Positions 21,168-27,942 of a stretch of DNA of 64,000 bases are shown piece by piece. The DNA comes from a virus. Both the position numbers and the translations under genes were made by a program. Within the stretch, counting starts at the first letter, position 1. The number at the start of each line of letters is the position of its first letter. Under the pieces are notes generated by a model. The model saw only the letters and a list, made by a program, of their open reading frames with translations, had not been told where the DNA came from and made no database searches. Location: IMG/VR virus record IMGVR_UViG_3300005471_000012, positions 1 to 64,000 of that record. One strand, 5' to 3'.

Positions 21168-21563
21168 TCAGTCCCAGGAACGGACTACCTCAACGTCGAT
21201 CGTGTTGCCCGGCACGCCGAGCGCCGCCGCCATCAGGTCGCGGACCGTGCTCGCGGCACCGTCCGGGTGGCGGATGGCGAGCGGCGACCCGAAACCCTCG
21301 ACGTGCAACTGCCAGGCGGGTCCTTCGCGTTTCTCCCGGTCTTCTACGAGGACCTGAAACCGCCACCGCAGCGCTACGGTCACCGGGTCCGCGTCAAGGA
21401 CGGTGGCCACCAGGTCCCGGGCCATGCGCGCCGCGTCGGCCGCGCCGGCGGACTGGGTGACGCCGATTCCGTCTACGTGCATCTCCCAGCCGCCTGACCA
21501 CCGTTCGGCGCGCACCTCGAAGACCCTGGCGCCTGCCCCGGCTGGTTCCCCCTCCGCGTCCAC
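21168..21563 (-). CDS. HicB-like duplicated protein, 131 aa
   Basis: Two tandem units follow the same pattern: GGWEMHVDGIGVTQSAGAAD with ARMARDLVATVL, and PAWQLHVEGFGSPLAIRHPD with TVRDLMAAALG. This strand-strand-helix layout resembles the partially melted RNase-H-like fold of HicB antitoxins. No HicA-type toxin is adjacent, so it is either a solitary antitoxin-like decoy or a repurposed protein. GTG 21563 is inferred as the start; no strong ribosome site is visible. Confidence 0.6.
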   Translation of the reverse strand: MDAEGEPAGAGARVFEVRAERWSGGWEMHVDGIGVTQSAGAADAARMARDLVATVLDADPVTVALRWRFQVLVEDREKREGPAWQLHVEGFGSPLAIRHPDGAASTVRDLMAAALGVPGNTIDVEVVRSWD

Positions 21564-21588
21564 GCGCCGGAGCGTACAGGAGGGGATC

Positions 21589-21840
21589 TTGGCTGACCTG
21601 CCCGCCACGCCGGTACCCGCCGAAGACGCGATCGCCGCGCTGCGCGACCGGGTGGCCGCTGCCGGGCCGGCCGACACCCTGGTCATCCGGGTGCCGTGGG
21701 ATATTACCCCGGCGCAGTTCAGCGACTTCGGCGACTGGCTCAAAGCCGTCACCGACGACATGGGGATTACTAACCGGGTGCTGCTGCTGCCCGCCGAGCA
21801 GCTCGGCGTACTGGCCGGCGCCGAGGACGAAGGCCAGTAG
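21589..21840 (+). CDS. hypothetical protein, 83 aa
   Basis: The TTG start is chosen because AGGAGGGG stands directly upstream. Residues give a short helix-strand pattern (AEDAIAALRDRVAAAGPADT, LVIRVPWDITPAQFSDFGD). It is divergent from the HicB-like gene with only 25 bases between starts, so the two may share control. Function unknown. Confidence 0.65.
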   Translation: MADLPATPVPAEDAIAALRDRVAAAGPADTLVIRVPWDITPAQFSDFGDWLKAVTDDMGITNRVLLLPAEQLGVLAGAEDEGQ

Positions 21841-22287
21841 CTAGGCGTTTTTCTTCGGCCGGCCAGGGTTGGCATGCCGGCCGTCCCGCACCTGCACGTC
21901 AGCGGTTTCGCGCAGCACCTTGCAAACTAGCGAGTACGTGCGCCCGGTCTGCCCGGCGATGCCTGCGCGGGTCGCCCCGGGGGCCGCGGCGGCGGCGAGG
22001 ATGGCGGCGCGGGCGCGGCTGCGTTCCTGCTGCGCCAGCCGTCCTCGCTGGGTGCGGCTCGGCCGCCCGGACGCCCTGGCGGCGGCGCGGGCCATGGTCA
22101 TGCGCTCTGACCATCCGGGGTCACCGCCGTTGCATCCGGGTGCGCGCCGCGGTATCCCGTCACGCTTCATCCTGCGCTGGATCGTCTTCCCGGCGGCGCC
22201 GAGTCTGGCGCCGATCTGCCGGGTGGACATGCCCGCGTCGTACAGCCGGGCGACCTCGCCCATGTCGAGTGGCCTGAGTTTCCCCAT
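21841..22287 (-). CDS. DNA-binding helix-turn-helix protein, 148 aa
   Basis: The N-terminus has MGEVARLYDAGMSTRQIGAR, continuing LGAAGKTIQRRMKRDGI, a resolvase- or homeodomain-like helix-turn-helix. A second helical part (RAGIAGQTGRTYSLVCKVL) is a likely second helix-turn-helix. The tail is basic (RHANPGRPKKN). Two DNA-binding units make a regulator or repressor plausible. Its stop codon directly abuts the stop of the opposing gene. Confidence 0.75.
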   Translation of the reverse strand: MGKLRPLDMGEVARLYDAGMSTRQIGARLGAAGKTIQRRMKRDGIPRRAPGCNGGDPGWSERMTMARAAARASGRPSRTQRGRLAQQERSRARAAILAAAAAPGATRAGIAGQTGRTYSLVCKVLRETADVQVRDGRHANPGRPKKNA

Positions 22288-22335
22288 GCCCGGAAAATAC
22301 CAGATGCGACACGCCGCAGGACGGAAGGAAACCGC

Positions 22336-22605
22336 ATGTCCTTCAGCTTCACCGCTGTCGGCAGCCGCGACGAGGTCATCGAGCAGCTGGGCCACGTCAC
22401 GGAAGGCACGCACGGGACCGGCGCGCTCGGCCCGGAACTGGCCGCGCTGCTCGCGAAGCACCTGGCGGCCGATGAGGTCACCGCGCCTAGCCCGCGTTAC
22501 CGCATTGCCTACGTGGTCACCGCAAGCGGTCACAGCGGCGGCGGGAGCGCCACCAGCCTGACCGTCAGCCTGGCTTCGCACTACCTGCAGTGGTCGCGGG
22601 CCTGA
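22336..22605 (+). CDS. hypothetical protein, 89 aa
   Basis: Good ribosome site (GGAAGGAAA). MSFSFTAVGSRDEVIEQLGH and later YRIAYVVTASGHSGGGSATS with LTVSL give an alpha/beta pattern found in many small phage proteins. No function assigned. It is divergent from the helix-turn-helix gene. Confidence 0.65.
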   Translation: MSFSFTAVGSRDEVIEQLGHVTEGTHGTGALGPELAALLAKHLAADEVTAPSPRYRIAYVVTASGHSGGGSATSLTVSLASHYLQWSRA

Positions 22606-22644
22606 CGCAGGCGCCTTAGCGCCGGCGGGGGAAGGTGGTCAGGC

Positions 22645-23148
22645 TTGGTGCTTCCCGGCGGCATTACGACGATCACCGTCACCGGGTCCTACCTGGACGC
22701 GCTCGGCAGCCCCGCCCAGGGCGTGGTCATGTTCACGCCAGGATCTGCGCTCACCGACCCGTCCGGCAAGGTCATCCTCGCAGGCACCCCGGTCCAGGCC
22801 CGGCTGTCCGCCGGCGCATTCAGCGTCGTCCTGCCGTGCACTGACAGCGCGGTGCTCAGCCCGTCGCCGTTCTACTACACCGTCACCGAAGCTGTCGCCG
22901 GGGTAGCGCAGGCCCCGTTCACCATCTCGCTGCCCTCGTCCCTCGGCTCCACGGTCGACATGTCCGCGCTGACCCCGGCCCCGGTGCTGCCGGCCCCCCT
23001 GTCCGGGCTGTACGTGATCAGCGTCGACGGCCAGTCGGGCGCGGTGAAAGTGACCCAGGTCAGCGGCGTCACCGTCACCGGCACCCCTGTGGCCGGGCAG
23101 GTGCTGAAAGCTACCTCGGCCACGACGGCCAGCTGGCAGAACCCGTGA
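22645..23148 (+). CDS. tail-fibre-like virion protein, 167 aa
   Basis: TTG 22645 or GTG 22648 start. Begins with a beta domain (ITTITVTGSYLDALGSPAQG), then a Ser/Pro hinge. It ends with GLYVISVDGQSGAVKVTQVS and SATTASWQNP, endings common in trimeric fibre tips. Located away from the main tail block. Structural role inferred. Confidence 0.6.
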   Translation: MVLPGGITTITVTGSYLDALGSPAQGVVMFTPGSALTDPSGKVILAGTPVQARLSAGAFSVVLPCTDSAVLSPSPFYYTVTEAVAGVAQAPFTISLPSSLGSTVDMSALTPAPVLPAPLSGLYVISVDGQSGAVKVTQVSGVTVTGTPVAGQVLKATSATTASWQNP

Positions 23149-23396
23149 CCGAACTAGACCTGCCGGGTCCGGAGTTCACTGACGCCGAGGCCCGGGAAGT
23201 GTGGGCCAGGTTCCGCGAGAACCGCTGCCAGCATTGCGGGGCAACCCATGCCAGGGCGTGCCCCCGGGTGAAACGCCTCGAATTCCATCAGAACGGCAAC
23301 CTGGCGTCCGTCGAGTTCTGGCCCGCCGGGAAATGGCCGGACGAACATGTCGTGTGGCCCGAAACACTGCCACCCGAACCCGGAGACACCCTTTGA
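23145..23396 (+). CDS. zinc-knuckle protein, 83 aa
   Basis: GTG start overlapping the previous stop. Contains NRCQHCGATHARACPRVKRL, a CxxC...HxxxC zinc site, followed by a beta strand (LEFHQNGNLASVEFWPAG). This Zn-plus-strand arrangement recurs in phage-encoded adaptor proteins. No specific function known. Confidence 0.65.
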   Translation: MTELDLPGPEFTDAEAREVWARFRENRCQHCGATHARACPRVKRLEFHQNGNLASVEFWPAGKWPDEHVVWPETLPPEPGDTL

Positions 23397-23614
23397 ATGT
23401 GAAGGTTACGTCTAATCCGTCCGGCGCGCTCCCCGGCGAGGTGGTCGGCCGGCCGATCCGCCTGCCAGCCGTGCTGCTGTGCACGAACGGCGAGCGGTTC
23501 TGCGGGAAGACGTGGACAGCGAACAGCCAGTGGCAGCTGACCGCGGCCATGAAAGAACGCCGGGCTCACGAGCAGTCGTGCCGGGGCGGCCTGATCGTCG
23601 TAGGCAGTTCGTGA
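23393..23614 (+). CDS. small Cys/His protein, 73 aa
   Basis: TTG 23393 overlaps the upstream TGA as TTGA; GTG 23399 is an alternative. It has PAVLLCTNGERFCGKTWTAN and ends HEQSCRGGLIVV, giving C...C...H...C ligands for one zinc. Function unknown. Confidence 0.55.
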   Translation: MNVKVTSNPSGALPGEVVGRPIRLPAVLLCTNGERFCGKTWTANSQWQLTAAMKERRAHEQSCRGGLIVVGSS

Positions 23615-23937
23615 AACCAGGCAAGGACGGCCCGCCCGGGAACCTGGACGCGATCGGGGAACGGCTCGACCCCGGCGCGGCGGAACGGATGTGGAAGCTC
23701 CGCAACGACCTGCTGACGTCGCAAGCATGTGATCCTGGCGCGGTTAAGGCCGCAGAGCCGGACCTTCGGCAGGCCGCCGTTCAGGCTGCCCGTGAGCGTG
23801 GCCCGCGCCCCCGCCCGGAACCGCGGCGGTGGCGGAATCCGTCGTCCGGGATTCCGGTGACGGGCAGGAGTCGGGCCATGCGCAGCCGAGCGGGAATGCC
23901 GGGCACTGGCACGCAAGACGGTAATTCTCGTCCATAG
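23611..23937 (+). CDS. hypothetical basic protein, 108 aa
   Basis: GTG 23611 overlaps the previous stop (GTGA). Residues 10-40 are helical (LDAIGERLDPGAAERMWKLR); the remainder is Arg/Pro-rich and probably disordered. It converges on the restriction-modification operon, with a weak hairpin in the 58-base gap. Confidence 0.5.
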   Translation: MKPGKDGPPGNLDAIGERLDPGAAERMWKLRNDLLTSQACDPGAVKAAEPDLRQAAVQAARERGPRPRPEPRRWRNPSSGIPVTGRSRAMRSRAGMPGTGTQDGNSRP

Positions 23938-23995
23938 GCGGACGGTAACGCCCGGCACCGACACCTGCGGCTAGTGCCCTGGCCCGCCCGTACGG

Positions 23996-24916
23996 TCAGG
24001 GCCGGGCCGCCTCGATGAAGGTCAGTAGCGGGTCAAGATCGTGTGCCCAGATGAGGCTCAGGCCATTATCCTGCGCGTACTTGAGGTTGGCGAGAGCAAA
24101 CACTCCGGAGAGTACCGCAGCCGGTACGACATTTGCCGAGCCGAACTCCCGGCGCCACGAAACGGCCTTGACGGCCGCATCGTTGTTGATGCGCTTATAG
24201 CTATTGGTAGTGCTATTGGACACTTTGCACTCGATCGGCATGAGTCGACCGTCCTGTAGGCGCACGGAGATGTCTGCCTTCCGAGTTCCAACGTCACATT
24301 CCCCGCAGAACTCGCCCGGGCCCGGCGCCATGCTGATATTAGTGATCGGCCGGCGCGGCACCTCGGTGAAGCTGCATTGTTCAACGAGGTAAGTCTTGAC
24401 CTGCTGCTCCTGGCTCGTCTTGCCTTCCTGGCGCCGCCACGTCTCGACCTTCCGGAACGCCAGCATTGCCGCAGTGGATACCGCGGCTGTGCCGCGCTCC
24501 GCCTCAGTCGCCTCCCGGTGCTCGCTGAGCCAGGGGAACCGCTCCCGGTCAAGCCCGAGCAGAATCGTGTCCATCAGTCGGCCGGCACGCGCCGGGTCGG
24601 CCCGAATTAGCGTTGGGGCAAGCGTGACCCCGGCGACTGTTTCAAGGTCATCCGTGCTGATCGGCGGCGAGGCGATGTACCTGGCTGCGTCTACTAGCTG
24701 GTCGTCAGCGAGGAGTTCGACAGCCATCTCGCGGACCCGGAGCAGGTCGCCGGTCATCTCAAGGACTGCGTCGATGGCGACCCTGGCAGCCTGGAAATAG
24801 GTCAGATACCGTTCGAGGGGTTCGCCGACGCGCTCATGCCTGAACGCGGCGATGCTCGCCTGACGCGCATCCTCCAGGTGCTCAACGTCCCACTCGGGCG
24901 GGACTGCCTGCGTCAT
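23996..24916 (-). CDS. XamI-family type II restriction endonuclease, 306 aa
   Basis: The whole length matches the RE_XamI family: FRHERVGEPLERYLTYFQAA, ARYIASPPISTDDLETVAG, RERFPWLSEHREATEAERGT and the C-terminal VKAVSWRREFG...VVPAAVLSGVFALANL. The catalytic region (KADISVRLQDGRLMPIECKV) is a PD-(D/E)xK arrangement with E-x-K. XamI cuts GTCGAC. The start overlaps the methyltransferase gene by 35 bases, typical of restriction-modification pairs and ensuring the methylase is made first. GTCGAC sites remain in this window, so methylation by the neighbour would be needed. Confidence 0.9.
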   Translation of the reverse strand: MTQAVPPEWDVEHLEDARQASIAAFRHERVGEPLERYLTYFQAARVAIDAVLEMTGDLLRVREMAVELLADDQLVDAARYIASPPISTDDLETVAGVTLAPTLIRADPARAGRLMDTILLGLDRERFPWLSEHREATEAERGTAAVSTAAMLAFRKVETWRRQEGKTSQEQQVKTYLVEQCSFTEVPRRPITNISMAPGPGEFCGECDVGTRKADISVRLQDGRLMPIECKVSNSTTNSYKRINNDAAVKAVSWRREFGSANVVPAAVLSGVFALANLKYAQDNGLSLIWAHDLDPLLTFIEAARP

Positions 24917-26510
24917 CGCGCAGAAGTACCTCCGGGCTCGGGACCGGCAGCCGCTCCATCTCGCGCGGCTCGAACTTGGTCAGGCCGCCAGCATAGGTGC
25001 GGCCCTGCCCGGCGCGGACGGAGACGCGCAAATACGCCAAGAGATCGTCTAGTACATCGTCGGCCAGGGGCTGCCGCGGGTAAAGGCCGTGGGCGATATT
25101 GATATGCCGGGCATTGACCACGTTCCGCACGAATGCTGGCGGCCGACGTGCCATGTACGTTGCCAGCACAGGAGCTGGACGCCTTAGCCCCACCCTCCAC
25201 CATGGCCGGCGGGTTCGGGCAATATACCCGTCCGCAGCGCCGGCCCTCCGCGCCTGCGCCAGGAATCTCTCGACTAGTTTCCGCTCCCCGGCCAGAAGCT
25301 CGTCAAGATCCTCTGGCAGGTCGATGACCAGCCGCAATGCCGTCGCGTCCGCAAGAGCAGGCCCCGCATTGAACAATTCAAGGGACCGCGTCACTGACGG
25401 GAACAGGACGCTGACGGGCAGGTCCGTGGCGCCAGCCCGCGTGATCCAAACCGAGTTCGCGCCAGTGACCTGGCCACGGTGAACGCGGCATAGCTCACCG
25501 AGTTCCACGTAGCCTTCGGCGAGCTTCGGCGTTCCTCTTACCAGAGGCCCCCAGCGGCCCGCTTCGCTGAGCGTTGCCCTGGAAACCCTCCGGCCGCCTG
25601 ACAATGCCCCCAGGTCCTGGACCCGCCTGACTTGGCGTAGCCGCATCGAGGTCGGCTGGCGCCCCAGGTGGAAGCATGACACTGCGGTCGTTGTCACAGC
25701 GTCCGCAAATGCCGCGGTTGTGGGGTCTAGGACGTGAACCGAATGGCCGCCCAGGCCATCCAGTAGCAACGCTCGTACTAGCCGGCCATAGTTCACGTCC
25801 ATCCATTCAGCTGACGTGACGAACGTCCCGAAGTCACCAGGCTTGCCGTGGCTTGCCGTGGCGAGGAAGAAGTGAACGTGCAGGCCAGCCAGCTGGCTGG
25901 CGGCAAGGCCGTGCTGGCGGGCCGTGTCTACTAGCCATTTCTTCCACTCGCCGGCGATCTGGTGATGGCGTACGTACGGCGGGTTGCCCACGTAGAGGGT
26001 CCGGCCGCATATCGGATCCGGACTCAATGCCCGGTAGTCGGTTACGGTCACGAGTGATCGGTCACCTGCTCCGGTGGCCGCCAGGTTGGCCCTAGCCGTG
26101 ATAGTCGCTACCGGATCAATGTCGACGCCGACCAGGTTAGCCCGGGGCCAGCGCCGGCCGGCCGCCATGAGGAATCGGCCTGAGCCAACGCCCGGGTCGA
26201 TCACTCGTGCCGGCTCCTCCTGGGCCTCGGCCCACTGAATCATGCTCGCGACGATGAGGGGCGGCGTGTAGGTCTGACCGAGCGGTCGGCGTTCCTCTGC
26301 GCCGCGGATCGCACAGAAGGCATCGCCGAGCGGGTCCTGGCCCGCGCGTATGCGTTCGCGCAGCTCAGCGATGTTGAGCGCGTACTTAGGCACGTCGCTC
26401 AGAAGCCGGCGCTCGTCGCCTGACCAGCCTGGCACCTCTCCTGCGCCGAGTTGCAGGGCCGCGCTGAGCAGCGTCGGCAAGTCGTTGAGCGAAGTCGTCG
26501 CGCCGCTCAC
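24882..26510 (-). CDS. N6-adenine DNA methyltransferase, XamI-type
   Basis: The N-terminal catalytic domain contains the SAM-binding motif ARVIDPGVGSGRFLMAAGRR (motif I) and YVGNPPYVRHHQ (motif IV, NPPY), the hallmark of adenine-N6 methylases. LGQTYTPPLIVASMI is the usual entry motif. A long C-terminal part acts as target recognition (IARTRRPWWRVGLRRPAPVL, VNARHINIAHGLYP). GTG 26510 follows the preceding gene by overlap; longer frames are rejected. It protects GTCGAC against the downstream endonuclease. Confidence 0.9.
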   Translation of the reverse strand: MSGATTSLNDLPTLLSAALQLGAGEVPGWSGDERRLLSDVPKYALNIAELRERIRAGQDPLGDAFCAIRGAEERRPLGQTYTPPLIVASMIQWAEAQEEPARVIDPGVGSGRFLMAAGRRWPRANLVGVDIDPVATITARANLAATGAGDRSLVTVTDYRALSPDPICGRTLYVGNPPYVRHHQIAGEWKKWLVDTARQHGLAASQLAGLHVHFFLATASHGKPGDFGTFVTSAEWMDVNYGRLVRALLLDGLGGHSVHVLDPTTAAFADAVTTTAVSCFHLGRQPTSMRLRQVRRVQDLGALSGGRRVSRATLSEAGRWGPLVRGTPKLAEGYVELGELCRVHRGQVTGANSVWITRAGATDLPVSVLFPSVTRSLELFNAGPALADATALRLVIDLPEDLDELLAGERKLVERFLAQARRAGAADGYIARTRRPWWRVGLRRPAPVLATYMARRPPAFVRNVVNARHINIAHGLYPRQPLADDVLDDLLAYLRVSVRAGQGRTYAGGLTKFEPREMERLPVPSPEVLLRDDAGSPARVGR

Positions 26511-27271
26511 GGCGCCTCCGCTGCAGGTTCGGCCTGGTCGTGAGGCTTCCGCCCGGGCGGCAGGTCCACGCTGACGTACTCGACCGGCTCCCGGAGGCTG
26601 CGGTAGATGCGGCCGCAGCGCAGCTGAACGTACCCGGGAGCGCCGAGCCGGTTGAGTTTCACCCAGGCAACCGACTTCAGCTTCCCGGCCGCCGCCGCAA
26701 TGTCGTCGAGCGCCACGAGGCCCTCCGGCGCCGGGCGCCAGTCCGCCAGCCCGAGCTCGGCCAGGTAGGCGTCCTTCTCGCCGCGCAGGTAGGCGACGCC
26801 GTCGGAGAACCACCAGATGCGGGTCGTCCCGTTGCTGACAAGGGCCGGAAGCGGCGCCCCGGCGCTCCGCATCCGGTGCCAGGTCGCCGCCTTCTTCAGC
26901 CCGGCCGCGTGAGCTAGCTCGCCGATGCTGGCCAGCCGCGTCGATGCCGCGCCGATCGCGGCCGTCACCTCGGCGAGGCACGCCTCGGCGTCGGGCCGCC
27001 AGCGCGGAATCCCGGCAGCCCATTCGCCGGCCTCGAGATCGAAGACCCAGACATGCCAGCCGTCCCGATCGCCGCCGTACCGCGCGGGCCCGAACGCGAT
27101 CCGCGCCTGGCGGGCTGCCCAGATCCAGCAGTCCGCTCCTCCAGGGCCCGGCTCCCGGGTCACGTGCCGGATGTCAAGGCCGGCGGCACCGATCGAGCCA
27201 AGGCCGATCGCCCCGCTGCCGGGGCTGGCCAGCTTGCTGCGCCGTGTCATCGTCTCGCCGCCTCCCGTCAT
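26507..27271 (-). CDS. helix-turn-helix protein associated with the XamI-type system, 254 aa
   Basis: ATG 27271 follows AAGGAGGG. N-terminal segment PGGADCWIWAARQARIAFGP is followed by two helix-turn-helix-like segments: IGELAHAAGLKKAATWHRMR and ALDDIAAAAGKLKSVAWVKL. Its stop overlaps the methylase start (GTGA). Position and fold suggest the operon's control protein, or an adaptor helping the methylase. Longer in-frame starts would overrun the promoter at 27350-27378 and are rejected. Confidence 0.75.
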   Translation of the reverse strand: MTGGGETMTRRSKLASPGSGAIGLGSIGAAGLDIRHVTREPGPGGADCWIWAARQARIAFGPARYGGDRDGWHVWVFDLEAGEWAAGIPRWRPDAEACLAEVTAAIGAASTRLASIGELAHAAGLKKAATWHRMRSAGAPLPALVSNGTTRIWWFSDGVAYLRGEKDAYLAELGLADWRPAPEGLVALDDIAAAAGKLKSVAWVKLNRLGAPGYVQLRCGRIYRSLREPVEYVSVDLPPGRKPHDQAEPAAEAP

Positions 27272-27349
27272 CGCGCCGCCGCCCTCCTTGATCACGATAT
27301 GCCATCGGGTTAATGGCGTCGGGGCCGACCCGGACGCGCCGCTACGCCG

Positions 27350-27378
27350 ATGATACGCGATTCTGATAACGCTGTCTA
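27350..27378 (-). promoter_or_regulatory. leftward promoter (TAGACA-17-TATCAT), restriction-modification operon
   Basis: On the minus strand TAGACA and TATCAT are separated by exactly 17 bases (GCGTTATCAGAATCGCG). This is the first of six such promoters, though its spacer core is the most divergent. It stands about 75 bases before the operon start at 27271 and is divergent from the terminase small subunit gene. Confidence 0.8.
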
Positions 27379-27401
27379 GTATCCTCCGAGGAGGTGCCGC
27401 C

Positions 27402-27935
27402 ATGCCGCGCAGCCGCACCGTCGCCGATCGTGAACGCGATGCCAAAGCCCTGTCCCTGCGCGCCCGCGGGTACACGCACCGGCAGATTTCCGCGCAGCTC
27501 GGCTGGAAATCACCCGCGTCCGCCGTCGGCGCCTGCACCCGCGCCATGCAGGACATGTACCGGGAGGATATAGACAAATGGCGCCAGATTGAGCTGGACA
27601 AGCTCGATGACCTGACCCGCGAGGCCTGGGACGCGATGCAGGAAGCCCACTACCTCGTCTCCCAGGGCAAGGTGGTCAAGGACGACGACGGCACGATGCT
27701 CGTCAACGCCGTCGACAAAGTCAGCCAGCTCGGCACGCTTCTGCTGAAGATCAGCGAGTCCCGCCGAAAGCTGCTCGGCATCGACGCCCCGCCGCAGAAG
27801 GCGCCGACGCCCGATAATCTTGATGCCGAGATCGAGACGCTGGTCAAGCAGCTTTCGGGTCTGGGCGACGTGCCGAAGCAGGTGGCGGACGGCACGGTGG
27901 CCGCTATCGAGAGCGCGGCCCCGCCGGGGGCCTGA
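27402..27935 (+). CDS. terminase small subunit, 177 aa
   Basis: Strong GAGGAGG ribosome site. The N-terminus contains a helix-turn-helix (LRARGYTHRQISAQLGWKSP) typical of small terminases, which recognise the packaging site. It is followed by a coiled-coil region (RQIELDKLDDLTREAWDAMQ; KISESRRKLLGI) that would form the ring. It lies immediately before the large subunit gene, the canonical order. Confidence 0.85.
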   Translation: MPRSRTVADRERDAKALSLRARGYTHRQISAQLGWKSPASAVGACTRAMQDMYREDIDKWRQIELDKLDDLTREAWDAMQEAHYLVSQGKVVKDDDGTMLVNAVDKVSQLGTLLLKISESRRKLLGIDAPPQKAPTPDNLDAEIETLVKQLSGLGDVPKQVADGTVAAIESAAPPGA

Positions 27936-27942
27936 GGCCGCA

